This document shows positions 41,461-49,318 of a DNA stretch of 57,561 bases, piece by piece; the stretch's first letter is position 1; every line of letters begins with the position of its first letter. The stretch spans positions 1-57,561 of the forward strand of contig CAMLGF010000019.1 of NCBI GenBank assembly GCA_946479515.1, written 5' to 3'. The DNA comes from an uncultured Pseudomonadota bacterium (GTDB lineage Bacteria > Pseudomonadota > Gammaproteobacteria > Steroidobacterales > Steroidobacteraceae). The translations under genes and the position numbers were made by a program. The notes below the pieces were generated by a model. The model was not told the origin of the DNA. It worked only from the letters and a program-made list of their open reading frames with translations, and searched no databases.

Positions 41461-42618
41461 TTGAAAGACAAGAAAAGATGGGACGCACTCGACGTCCTGC
41501 GCGGCCTAACCATCATGCTCATGCTGCTGAACCTCAGCCCGGGTTCCTGGGAGCACAACTTCGGCTTCCTGGTGCACGCCCGGTGGCAGGGCTGGACGCT
41601 CATCGACATGGTGGCGCCGGCATTCCTGTTCTGCATCGGTGTCGCCATGCCGCTGTCCTTCGAGCGGCGCGCGGCGCGCGGCGCGACGCGGGCCGATCTC
41701 GTGCGCCACGTGCTCTGGCGCGGCCTGCTGCTGGTCGCCATCGGCTTCTTCCTCAACCTGTACCCGCGGTTCGATTGGCAGACCGTGCGCATCCCGGGTG
41801 TTCTGCAGCGCATCGGCCTGTGTTACGCGTTGTGCGGCGTATTCCTGCTGTTCACCGCCCGGCGCCCGGTCCACGCGACGTTGTCGCTGCGGCTCACCCC
41901 CTGCGTCATCGCCATCGGCGTCATCGCGGTCTCGTACTGGGCACTGATGTATTTCATTCCCGTACCGGGCTTCGCCGCCCCGGGCTTCGCGCCCGAGGGC
42001 AACTGGACGTCCTATATCGATCGCGCCGTGATCGGCGTGAACCACTTCTTTCCCTACTGGCCGGTGGACGGCAAGGTGGTGTTCGATCCGGAGGGGCTGC
42101 TGTCCACGTGGCCCGCGTGCATCGACGTGCTGATCGGCGCGATCGCCGGCATCGTCCATGCGCGCGGACTGCTCGCCCGCCCCGCGGTGGGATTCGCGAT
42201 CGCAGGCGCCGCGCTCATGGCGCTGGCCTATGCGATGTCACCCGTCAACCCGCTCATCAAGAACATCTGGACGGGCAGCTTCGCATTGTTCAGCGGCGGC
42301 TTCGCGCTGGCGCTGCTCGGTCTGCTGGCGCCTGTCACGCAGGCGCCGCTCATCGGCCGCGCGCTGTGGCCCGCGCGCATCTTCGGCGAGAATCCGCTGC
42401 TCGCCTACATCCTGGTCTTCCTGATCGCGCCGCTGATCGATGCGGCGTGGTTCGGCAGCGCGGTCGCTCCGGTGAGCGTGCGCAACGGCGGCCAGGCCTG
42501 GCTCGAACAGTTCTTGACGCCGAACTGGGCGTCACTGACCTTCGGGCTCGCCGGCCTCGCCTTCCTGTTCGTCATGCTGCTGATCTGCCATCGCCAGCGA
42601 TGGATACTCAAGCTCTGA
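41461..42618 (+). CDS. HGSNAT/DUF5009-like membrane acyltransferase
   Basis: A 385-aa protein with about ten hydrophobic segments and the family start RWDALDVLRGLTIMLMLLNL, in which the Asp-containing DVLRG motif is typical; HGSNAT-type enzymes transfer acetyl groups across the membrane onto sugars. WPARIFGENPLLAYILVF is the conserved late motif. The start is TTG at 41461: GGGGGG lies 8 nt upstream and the conserved N-terminus follows directly; another TTG at 41416 is possible. The stop overlaps the tatD start (TGATG), so the two are coupled. The acceptor is unknown. Confidence 0.9.
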   Translation: MKDKKRWDALDVLRGLTIMLMLLNLSPGSWEHNFGFLVHARWQGWTLIDMVAPAFLFCIGVAMPLSFERRAARGATRADLVRHVLWRGLLLVAIGFFLNLYPRFDWQTVRIPGVLQRIGLCYALCGVFLLFTARRPVHATLSLRLTPCVIAIGVIAVSYWALMYFIPVPGFAAPGFAPEGNWTSYIDRAVIGVNHFFPYWPVDGKVVFDPEGLLSTWPACIDVLIGAIAGIVHARGLLARPAVGFAIAGAALMALAYAMSPVNPLIKNIWTGSFALFSGGFALALLGLLAPVTQAPLIGRALWPARIFGENPLLAYILVFLIAPLIDAAWFGSAVAPVSVRNGGQAWLEQFLTPNWASLTFGLAGLAFLFVMLLICHRQRWILKL

Positions 42619-43403
42619 TGGAACTGATCGACATTGGCGCCAACCTGGCCCACGACAGTTTCGACGCCGACCGCGATGCCGTGATGGCGCGCGCCGCCGC
42701 GGCGGGCGTCACCCGGATGCTGGTCACCGGGTCGAGCGAGGCGGTCACGCGGCGCGCCATCGAGCTGTCGCGCGCGCATGCGGGCGTGTTGTACGCCACC
42801 TGCGGCGTGCATCCTCACCACGCGGCGGATCTCACCGAAGCCACGCTGCCTGCGCTGCGCGCCCTGGCCCGCGAGGCCGAGGTCCGCGCGGTGGGCGAAT
42901 GCGGACTCGACTACTTCCGCGACTTCAGCCCGCGTGAACTGCAACGTCGGGCCTTCGGCTGGCAGCTCGAGCTCGCCCGGGCCACGGGCAAGCCCGTCTT
43001 CCTGCACCAGCGCGAGGCGCACGAGGACTTCCTCGCCCTCCTGAAGGAACACGGCATCGCGCATGGCGTGGCGCATTGCTTCACCGCAGGCGAGAAGGAG
43101 CGCGACGCCTACCTGGAGCTCGGGCTGCACATCGGCATCACGGGCTGGATCAACGACGAGCGCCGCGGACTGCACCTGCGCGAGGTGGTCCGGGGAATTC
43201 CCGCCGACCGGCTCATGCTGGAGACCGACGCCCCCTATCTACTGCCGCGTGACATCCGGCCCGCGCCGAAATCCCGGCGCAACGAGCCTCACTATCTTCC
43301 CTGGGTGCTGAACGCGGTCGCGCGGGCGCGCGGCGAAACGCCGCAAGCCGTGGCCGCGGCCACCACCGCCAACGCGCGCCGGTTGTTCGGCCTGGATGCC
43401 TGA
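42618..43403 (+). CDS. tatD: TatD family metal-dependent hydrolase
   Basis: A 261-aa amidohydrolase-fold nuclease. Metal-binding residues are visible in DIGANLAH, GVHPHHAADL, ECGLDYFR, FLHQREAHEDF, HCFT and ETDAPYLLPRD. TatD-type enzymes are 3'-5' exonucleases linked to DNA repair and tRNA quality control. ATG at 42618 starts at the conserved MELIDIGANL and overlaps the stop of the acyltransferase gene; an ATG at 42600 would add six residues. It ends 9 bp from the convergent CBS gene. Confidence 0.94.
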   Translation: MELIDIGANLAHDSFDADRDAVMARAAAAGVTRMLVTGSSEAVTRRAIELSRAHAGVLYATCGVHPHHAADLTEATLPALRALAREAEVRAVGECGLDYFRDFSPRELQRRAFGWQLELARATGKPVFLHQREAHEDFLALLKEHGIAHGVAHCFTAGEKERDAYLELGLHIGITGWINDERRGLHLREVVRGIPADRLMLETDAPYLLPRDIRPAPKSRRNEPHYLPWVLNAVARARGETPQAVAAATTANARRLFGLDA

Positions 43404-43411
43404 GCCGGCGA

Positions 43412-44098
43412 TCAGCGTTCCTCGGGCGGCGACGCGTGACGCTGCAGGTGCGCGACGTTCATCACCCGGTGCCGGGACTTCCACACGTCTTCGAGAGTTT
43501 CCTCGACGTGCGCGCCGCTCATCTGCACCACGGCCATCGGCGGCTCGTGTCGCGGCAAGGCGAAGAAACTGTTCACCCGCATGTCGCGCCGCTTGGCTAT
43601 TTCCGCGATCAGCGGCAGCACGTCCTCGGATTCGCGTAGCTGGAAGGTGATGCGCACGGTGTGGCCGGTGGGCTCGAACATCTCGACCAGCGCGCGGAAG
43701 ATGTCCGACTCGGTGATCAGCCCGACCAGGTCCTCGCCCTGCAGCACCGGCAGGGCTCCCACCTTGTGCTGGCGCATGAGGCGCGCGGCCGATTCGATGG
43801 GCGCATCCGCGGTGGTGACCGCGGGCTGGCGCGCCATCAGCGAGCTGGCGCGCAGTTCGCGCCCCGATTGCGATTGCGCCAGCTGTTGCGCGGCATCGGC
43901 GGAAAAGGGATTCAGATTCGCCGGAAAGGCGTGCAGCACGTCGGAATAGGACACGATGCCAGCCAGCCGCCGCGAATCGGCCGGCACCACCGGCAGACGG
44001 CGGATTTTCCGCCGCGCCATGATCGCAGCCACCTCGGCGAGCGGCGTGTCGGGCGTCACCGTGACGAGCTCGCGGGTCATCCACATGTTCACGAACAC
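43412..44098 (-). CDS. CBS-domain pair protein
   Basis: A 228-aa soluble protein: two CBS motifs (about 5-58, with MTRELVTVTPDTPLAEVAAI, and 85-138, with MARQPAVTTADAPIESAARL) joined by a polar linker, plus a C-terminal ACT-like region (TVRITFQLRESEDVLPLIAE). CBS pairs bind adenosine nucleotides and act as energy sensors. The GTG at 44098 is supported by GGAGG 5 nt upstream. It follows the AraC gene by 42 bp, a gap occupied by a 10-bp tandem repeat. Its target is unknown. Confidence 0.9.
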   Translation of the reverse strand: MFVNMWMTRELVTVTPDTPLAEVAAIMARRKIRRLPVVPADSRRLAGIVSYSDVLHAFPANLNPFSADAAQQLAQSQSGRELRASSLMARQPAVTTADAPIESAARLMRQHKVGALPVLQGEDLVGLITESDIFRALVEMFEPTGHTVRITFQLRESEDVLPLIAEIAKRRDMRVNSFFALPRHEPPMAVVQMSGAHVEETLEDVWKSRHRVMNVAHLQRHASPPEER

Positions 44099-44108
44099 GA
44101 CAGCCTCC

Positions 44109-44148
44109 GTCTATTGCTGTCTATTGCCGTCTGGTGCCATCTATTGGC
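44109..44148. repeat. four 10-bp tandem repeats before the CBS gene
   Basis: GTCTATTGCT, GTCTATTGCC, GTCTGGTGCC and ATCTATTGGC lie in tandem on the plus strand, covering the end of the AraC gene and the leader of the CBS gene, directly next to the latter's GGAGG. A period of about one helical turn fits repeated protein contacts or a slippage tract. Confidence 0.6.
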
Positions 44149-45163
44149 CCTGCGCGGACGCCGCCACGCGCGCACTGTCGCGCGGCGCGCGCAGCTTGAC
44201 GGGCTCGCGCTCGCGCGAATCGCGCCGATAACGCGCCGGCGGCACGGCGAAGCGCCGCTTGAAGGCGCGATTGAACGCGGCCTCCGAGTCGTAACCCACG
44301 TCGAGCGCCACGCGCTGCACGCTGCGGCTGGTGGCACGCAGCGCCTCGGCGCCGAGCTCCAGCCGCCAGTCGGCGAGATACGCCATCGGCGACTTGCCGA
44401 GAAAGCGCGTGAACCGCTCGGTGAGCGCCGAACGGGACAGGCCGGCTTCCTGCGCCAGGACGTCCAGCGTCCAGTTGTAGGCGGGTTCACGGTGCAGCGC
44501 CGCGAGCGCGCGGCCGACGGCCGCATCACCGGCGCCGGCCAGCCACCCCGAGCGGCCGTCCGGCAGCGACAGTAGATAGCGGCGCAGCGTCTCGGCGAAC
44601 AGCACTTCGGCCAGGTGCGCGAGGATCACGTCGCTGCCCGGCGTGCGGGCGGCGGCCTGCTCCAGCGCATGACGCAGGGTGTTGTCGAGCCAGTCGCCCG
44701 CGGCATCGGTGCGCAGGTTGATGCGAACCACGCGCGGCAGCCCCGCGAGCACGGGCTTGAGCAGCTGGCCGTCGCAGGCCAGATAGCCGCAAACCAGGCC
44801 GGTCACGGCGCCGCCGCCGCCGAGATTCGCCAGCGCGAGCTTGCCGTTCCACAGCGCCGGCAGCGCCTCGTGACCGTCGATGGGCGTGCCGCCCTCGCCG
44901 GCGCCCATCACGTGCGCGTCGCCGTGCGGCATCATGACGATGTCGCCCGCCACCAGCGGCGTGGTCTCGCCACCCACGGTCACGAAGGCCGTGCCTTCGG
45001 TCAGGTGATGGAACTCGATGACGTGCGTCGCGCGGGCACGGATGTAGGGCAGGAAGGCCTTGGAGGGTGGCGCGCACATGTGCCACGGCGCCGAACAGCT
45101 GGATTTGAAGAACATCGCACCGGAGAGTTTCACGGCGCGCAGCAGTTCGGACAGGGCATCCAT
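44141..45163 (-). CDS. AraC-family transcriptional regulator
   Basis: A 340-aa regulator: an N-terminal cupin of the AraC_binding/cupin_6 kind (HVIEFHHLTEGTAFVTVGGE, GDIVMMPHGDAHVMG) and a C-terminal pair of helix-turn-helix motifs (WTLDVLAQEAGLSRSALTER and VQRVALDVGYDSEAAFNRAF). ATG at 45163 starts the conserved DALSELLRAVKLSG. It diverges from the SAM methyltransferase gene across 153 bp, so the latter is its most likely target. The stop is TAG at 44141, within the 10-bp repeat. Confidence 0.93.
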   Translation of the reverse strand: MDALSELLRAVKLSGAMFFKSSCSAPWHMCAPPSKAFLPYIRARATHVIEFHHLTEGTAFVTVGGETTPLVAGDIVMMPHGDAHVMGAGEGGTPIDGHEALPALWNGKLALANLGGGGAVTGLVCGYLACDGQLLKPVLAGLPRVVRINLRTDAAGDWLDNTLRHALEQAAARTPGSDVILAHLAEVLFAETLRRYLLSLPDGRSGWLAGAGDAAVGRALAALHREPAYNWTLDVLAQEAGLSRSALTERFTRFLGKSPMAYLADWRLELGAEALRATSRSVQRVALDVGYDSEAAFNRAFKRRFAVPPARYRRDSREREPVKLRAPRDSARVAASAQGQ

Positions 45164-45316
45164 GGGCAAAGTTTGCGGCAGATCGATCAAGTCTGCGAGC
45201 CCGCGATGCGCCGGCCCGGCAATTCTGGCCGGCCGGTCAAGAACCCTGGCGGTCCGGCAAAGCGCGCCCGCGCGGGGCTGCGCAGGATTCGCCGCGTCCG
45301 AACAAGGAGACATCTC

Positions 45317-46390
45317 ATGCAGCAACAACCCCCTGCCCTGATCAATGAAGAAACGCTCAATGGCCTGTTAGGCCGCGCCATCACCGACTTCGGCGCCACC
45401 TCGCTGGCCGCGCTGGTGGTGATCGGCGACCGCCTGGGACTGTATCGCGCGCTCGCCACCGGCGGCGCGCTCAGCGCGGCGGAGCTGGCCGCCAGCACGG
45501 GCACGCACGAACGCTACGTCCGTGAGTGGCTGAACGCGCACGCCGCGTCGGGCTACGTGCACTATCTCGCGGACAGCGGCCGCTATCAGCTGTCCGCCGA
45601 ACAGGCGATGCTGTTCGCCCAGGAGGACAGTCCGGCGTTCATCGTCGGCGGCTTTCAAACCGCGCTGGCCGCTGGCCGCATCGTGGATCGGCTCACGGAC
45701 GCCTTCCGCACCGGCGACGGCATCGGCTGGCACGAGCACCATCCCGACATGTTCCCGGGATGCGCCCGATTCTTCCGCGTGGGCTATCTCAATCATCTGG
45801 TCCAGGAATGGATCCCGGCCCTCGACGGCGTACAGGCACGGCTCGAAGCCGGCATCCGCGTCGCCGACGTGGGCTGCGGTGTGGGTTACTCGACCCTGAT
45901 CATGGCCAGGGCTTTTCCGAAATCGCAGTTCATCGGCTTCGACTACCACGCCGAATCCATCGACGCGGCCATCGGCCACGCCCGCGACGCGGGGCTCACC
46001 AATGTGCGGTTCGAAATCGGGCGCGCCCAGGATTTTCCGGGCACCGATTTCGGCTTCGTCACCGTGTTCGATGCCTTGCACGACATGGGCGACCCGACGG
46101 CCGCGTCGCGCCACGTGCGGCGTTCGCTGTCGCCCGACGGCACCTGGATGATCGTCGAACCCTATGCGGGCGATCGCATCGAGGAGAACCTGAATCCCGT
46201 CGGCCGCGCGTACTACGCCGCGTCCACGCTGCTGTGCACGCCTTGCTCGCTGTCGCAGGAAGGCCGCATGGGATTGGGCGCGCAGGCCGGCGAGGCACGA
46301 CTGCGGTCGGTGGTGACGGCCGCGGGCTTCAGCCGCTTCCGCCGCGCGCTGCACACGCCGGTCAATCTCATCCTGGAAGCCCGGCCGTGA
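45317..46390 (+). CDS. class I SAM-dependent methyltransferase with winged-helix N-terminus
   Basis: A 357-aa protein. The N-terminal part (about 20-85) is a dimerisation/winged-helix domain (LAALVVIGDRLGLYRALATG, TGTHERYVREWLNAHAASGY), followed by motif I VADVGCGVGYSTL (about 192-204), IGFDYHAESI and FDALHDMGDP in the Rossmann-like domain. This organisation is shared by small-molecule O-methyltransferases of secondary metabolism. ATG at 45317 has AAGGAGA upstream. It is divergent from the AraC regulator. Substrate unknown. Confidence 0.92.
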   Translation: MQQQPPALINEETLNGLLGRAITDFGATSLAALVVIGDRLGLYRALATGGALSAAELAASTGTHERYVREWLNAHAASGYVHYLADSGRYQLSAEQAMLFAQEDSPAFIVGGFQTALAAGRIVDRLTDAFRTGDGIGWHEHHPDMFPGCARFFRVGYLNHLVQEWIPALDGVQARLEAGIRVADVGCGVGYSTLIMARAFPKSQFIGFDYHAESIDAAIGHARDAGLTNVRFEIGRAQDFPGTDFGFVTVFDALHDMGDPTAASRHVRRSLSPDGTWMIVEPYAGDRIEENLNPVGRAYYAASTLLCTPCSLSQEGRMGLGAQAGEARLRSVVTAAGFSRFRRALHTPVNLILEARP

Positions 46391-46438
46391 CCGGTACCTC
46401 CGCCGTCTGACGCGGCGACGCAACCGCCCGCGGCCGGT

Positions 46439-47059
46439 TCAGGCGACCGCGATCGGCGAGGTGTGTATGTGCGGGCTGGGCTTGCAGGCATGTTTGATGC
46501 GAGTCCAGCCCGGCTTGTACCTGGAAACCGCGATCTCGAGCTCGGCGGCGCCGAGCTTGGGAAACTCCGCGGCCACGGATTCCAGCATCACGGTGAAGCG
46601 CGGCAGCCCCTTGGGAAATTTCGCGCGCCTGGTGAACACGATGCGGCCTTCGACCGGCGTCTCTTCTTCCTGCACCAGCGCCTTCACGCTGGCGATGCGA
46701 TCATAGAGACCGGACTGCGGGTTCACGAAAGTGGCGCGCCGCGGGCCGTCCATGACCGTCCATTCCGTCATCTGGTCGCCGCCGAACACATTGCCCGAAA
46801 CGTCGCGCATGTCGATCACCACCACGCCCCGGCTGGTGAGCAGCACGAAATCGAGGTGGTAGGCGCCGCCATTGCCATCGGGCACCAGCACATTGCGCAG
46901 GAAATCCGCGGCCCCGGCGGTGACGCGCGCCACGCGGCGCGCATCGCGACGGCGCAGCATCCAGAAACGTCCGCCGAAAAACCCGACCAACGCCACGACG
47001 ATGACGCCGACGGCGATCAGAACGAGCTGGACCTGAGTGAGCCCGAAAGGCGGATTCAA
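46439..47059 (-). CDS. NERD-domain membrane protein
   Basis: A 206-aa protein: one N-terminal TM (about 10-32, QLVLIAVGVIVVALVGFFGG), an Arg-rich turn (RRRDARRVARV), then a NERD-like nuclease-related domain (LRNVLVPDGNGGAYHLDFVL, GVVVIDMRDVSGNVFGGDQM). The DF/D..D/E pattern fits the NERD active-site-like core. The start is TTG at 47059, 10 bp after thrC, so it is probably read with thrABC; no strong ribosome-binding site is seen. Role unknown. Confidence 0.85.
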   Translation of the reverse strand: MNPPFGLTQVQLVLIAVGVIVVALVGFFGGRFWMLRRRDARRVARVTAGAADFLRNVLVPDGNGGAYHLDFVLLTSRGVVVIDMRDVSGNVFGGDQMTEWTVMDGPRRATFVNPQSGLYDRIASVKALVQEEETPVEGRIVFTRRAKFPKGLPRFTVMLESVAAEFPKLGAAELEIAVSRYKPGWTRIKHACKPSPHIHTSPIAVA

Positions 47060-47069
47060 CGGTGTTCTC

Positions 47070-48374
47070 TTACCTGGCTGTCCCCAGCGCCCCGCTCAGC
47101 GCCGCGAGCGTGGGCTCGAGATCGGCGCAGGACACGGGACGCGAGAACAGTTTAGCAAGGCTTTCCGGCATTTCGATTCGCTGCCCTATGAGCGGCTCCA
47201 CGATTTCATGAAATTTGGCCGGGTGCGCGGTGGAAACCAGCACCCAGCGGGCTCCGGCACGCTCCTCGGGGGCCAGGCGCGCGTACACCTCGGCCGCGGT
47301 GGCCGTGTGCGGACACCAGGCTTTCCCGTACTTGTGGAAATCTTCGGCAATGCGCCGGCGGATCTGTTCGTCATCGACGCTCTCGGCCCGCACCGCCTCG
47401 CGAACCTGTGCCACATCGGGAAACAGCGCGCGCAATCGTTCCATGTTGCTGGGCGAACCCACGTCCATCGCCGACGCCAGGGTGGCGACGCTCGGCCGCG
47501 GCTGCCAGCTGCCGGTGGCGAGGAAATCGGGCACGGCGCGATTGACGTTGTGCGCCAGCACGATGCGGCCGATGGGCAGCCCCACGGTCTTCGCCCACAC
47601 GCAGGCCACCGAATTGCCGAGATTGCCGCTGGGAATGATGAAGTTCGGCTTCTGGCCGCTGTGCCGATGCACCGCGAGACTGGTGGCGGCGTAGTACACC
47701 GCCTGCGGCAGCAGGCGGCCGAGATTGATGCTGTTCGCGCTGGACAATTCGAAGCGCGCCTTCAGGCCGGGGTCGACGAACGCCTCCTTCACCATGCGCT
47801 GGCAGTCGTCGAAACTGCCGCTGACGCGGTAGGAATGCACGTTGTCGCCCCAGCAGGTGAGCTGGCGCTCCTGCGTCGGCGACACCAGTCCCTGCGGAAA
47901 CAGCACCGACACCAGGATGCCGGGCCGGCGATGAAATGCCGCGGCCACCGCGCCGCCGGTATCGCCCGACGTGGCCACGAGAATGTTGAGCGGACGCGCG
48001 GAGGGCGCGCGGATGCGCGCCAGCGACGCCGCCAGGAAGCGCGCACCGAAATCCTTGAAGGCCGCCGTGGGTCCGTGGAAGAGCTCCAGCACCGCAAGCG
48101 TGCCGTCCTCGTTCACCGGATTCAGCGGCGCCGGAAAATCGAAGGCCTCGCGGACCACGGCGCCGATCTGCGGCGCGATCGGATCATCGGCGACGAACGG
48201 CCGCAGGAAGATCTCCGCCACCTCGGGCAGCGTGTTCGCCCCGGCGAAATCCGCCGGCGACAACTGCGGCCAGGCTTCCGGCATGTACAGACCGCCGTCC
48301 GGGGCGAGGCCCTGGGCCAACGCCGCGCCGAACGTCACGGCCGGAGACTGGCCGCGGGTGCTGCGGTACTTCAT
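47070..48374 (-). CDS. thrC: threonine synthase
   Basis: Pyridoxal-phosphate enzyme converting O-phosphohomoserine to threonine. The 434-aa protein has the Lys for PLP in GPTAAFKDFGARF, the phosphate-binding VATSGDTGGAVAAAF, and the family start KYRSTRGQSPAVTFGAALAQ (TSYN type, as in E. coli). ATG at 48374 overlaps the thrB stop (ATGA). It completes the thrA-thrB-thrC unit and precedes the NERD gene by 10 bp. Confidence 0.97.
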   Translation of the reverse strand: MKYRSTRGQSPAVTFGAALAQGLAPDGGLYMPEAWPQLSPADFAGANTLPEVAEIFLRPFVADDPIAPQIGAVVREAFDFPAPLNPVNEDGTLAVLELFHGPTAAFKDFGARFLAASLARIRAPSARPLNILVATSGDTGGAVAAAFHRRPGILVSVLFPQGLVSPTQERQLTCWGDNVHSYRVSGSFDDCQRMVKEAFVDPGLKARFELSSANSINLGRLLPQAVYYAATSLAVHRHSGQKPNFIIPSGNLGNSVACVWAKTVGLPIGRIVLAHNVNRAVPDFLATGSWQPRPSVATLASAMDVGSPSNMERLRALFPDVAQVREAVRAESVDDEQIRRRIAEDFHKYGKAWCPHTATAAEVYARLAPEERAGARWVLVSTAHPAKFHEIVEPLIGQRIEMPESLAKLFSRPVSCADLEPTLAALSGALGTAR

Positions 48375-49318
48375 GCGCGGGTCTCGACCACGTGCGCGCC
48401 GGTGGAAGTGATCGGCACGATCCATTCGTCCGTTTCGTTACCGGCCGCCTTGAAGGCCGCGACCATCGCATCGCGGACCCGCGGCGCATCGGCATCCAGC
48501 GACCAGGCGAACATGGTCGGACCGGCGCCGGAAATGGTGCAGCCGAGCGCGCCCTTGGCCATGGCGCCCTCGCGCACGGCGTCGAACCCGGGGATGAGCT
48601 GCGAGCGCTGTTTCTCGATGACCACATCCTCGAAGGACGCGCGGATCACGTCGAGATCGTTCGTGTAGCAGCCCGAGATGAAACCGGCGAGGTTCGCGGT
48701 CTGCCAGATGAAATCCGACATCTGCACTTCTTTCTTGAGAATGCCGCGCGCCTGCTTGGTGGACAGGAACAGATGCGGATGCACGAGAATGGCGCGGATG
48801 CCGTTCGGCACCGGTATCTGCTTCACGCGCGGGTTGTCGATGCCGACGGTGAGCACCAGCCCGCCGAACAGGCTGGGACTGATGTTGTCCACGTGCAGCG
48901 AACCCGAGGACACGGCCTCGCCCTGCATGGCGAATCGCAGCAGTTCGAGCTTGCTCAGCGGGGCATCGAGCAGCGCGTTGGCCGCGACCACCGCGGCCAC
49001 CGCCGAGGCCGCCGAACCACCCAGGCCCGAACCCAGCGGGATGCCCTTTTCGATGAAGGCATCGAAGCCGAAGCCCGGCTTCAGTGCTTCCTGCATCGCG
49101 AGCAGCGCGCGACCCGCCGTATTGCGTTCGGGCTCGCGCGGGATGTCCTTCACCACGCCGGAGGATCCGGAAATGGTCACGCCGGGCCGGTCGGTGCGGG
49201 TGACCGTGCACCGGTCGCCCAGCACGTCCACCGAGAAGCCGAGGATGTCGAAACCGATGGCGACGTTCGCCGCCGATGCCGGTGCGAACGCAGTCGCCTT
49301 GCGGATCGCCGCGCTCAC
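48371..49318 (-). CDS. thrB: homoserine kinase
   Basis: GHMP kinase phosphorylating homoserine. The 315-aa protein has the ATP-loop EKGIPLGSGLGGSAASAVAA and starts with ATAFAPASAANVAIGFDILG; GCTISGAGPTMFAW is the C-terminal motif. Length matches E. coli ThrB. GTG at 49318 overlaps the thrA stop (GTGA); a longer frame upstream is antisense in character. Confidence 0.96.
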   Translation of the reverse strand: MSAAIRKATAFAPASAANVAIGFDILGFSVDVLGDRCTVTRTDRPGVTISGSSGVVKDIPREPERNTAGRALLAMQEALKPGFGFDAFIEKGIPLGSGLGGSAASAVAAVVAANALLDAPLSKLELLRFAMQGEAVSSGSLHVDNISPSLFGGLVLTVGIDNPRVKQIPVPNGIRAILVHPHLFLSTKQARGILKKEVQMSDFIWQTANLAGFISGCYTNDLDVIRASFEDVVIEKQRSQLIPGFDAVREGAMAKGALGCTISGAGPTMFAWSLDADAPRVRDAMVAAFKAAGNETDEWIVPITSTGAHVVETRA

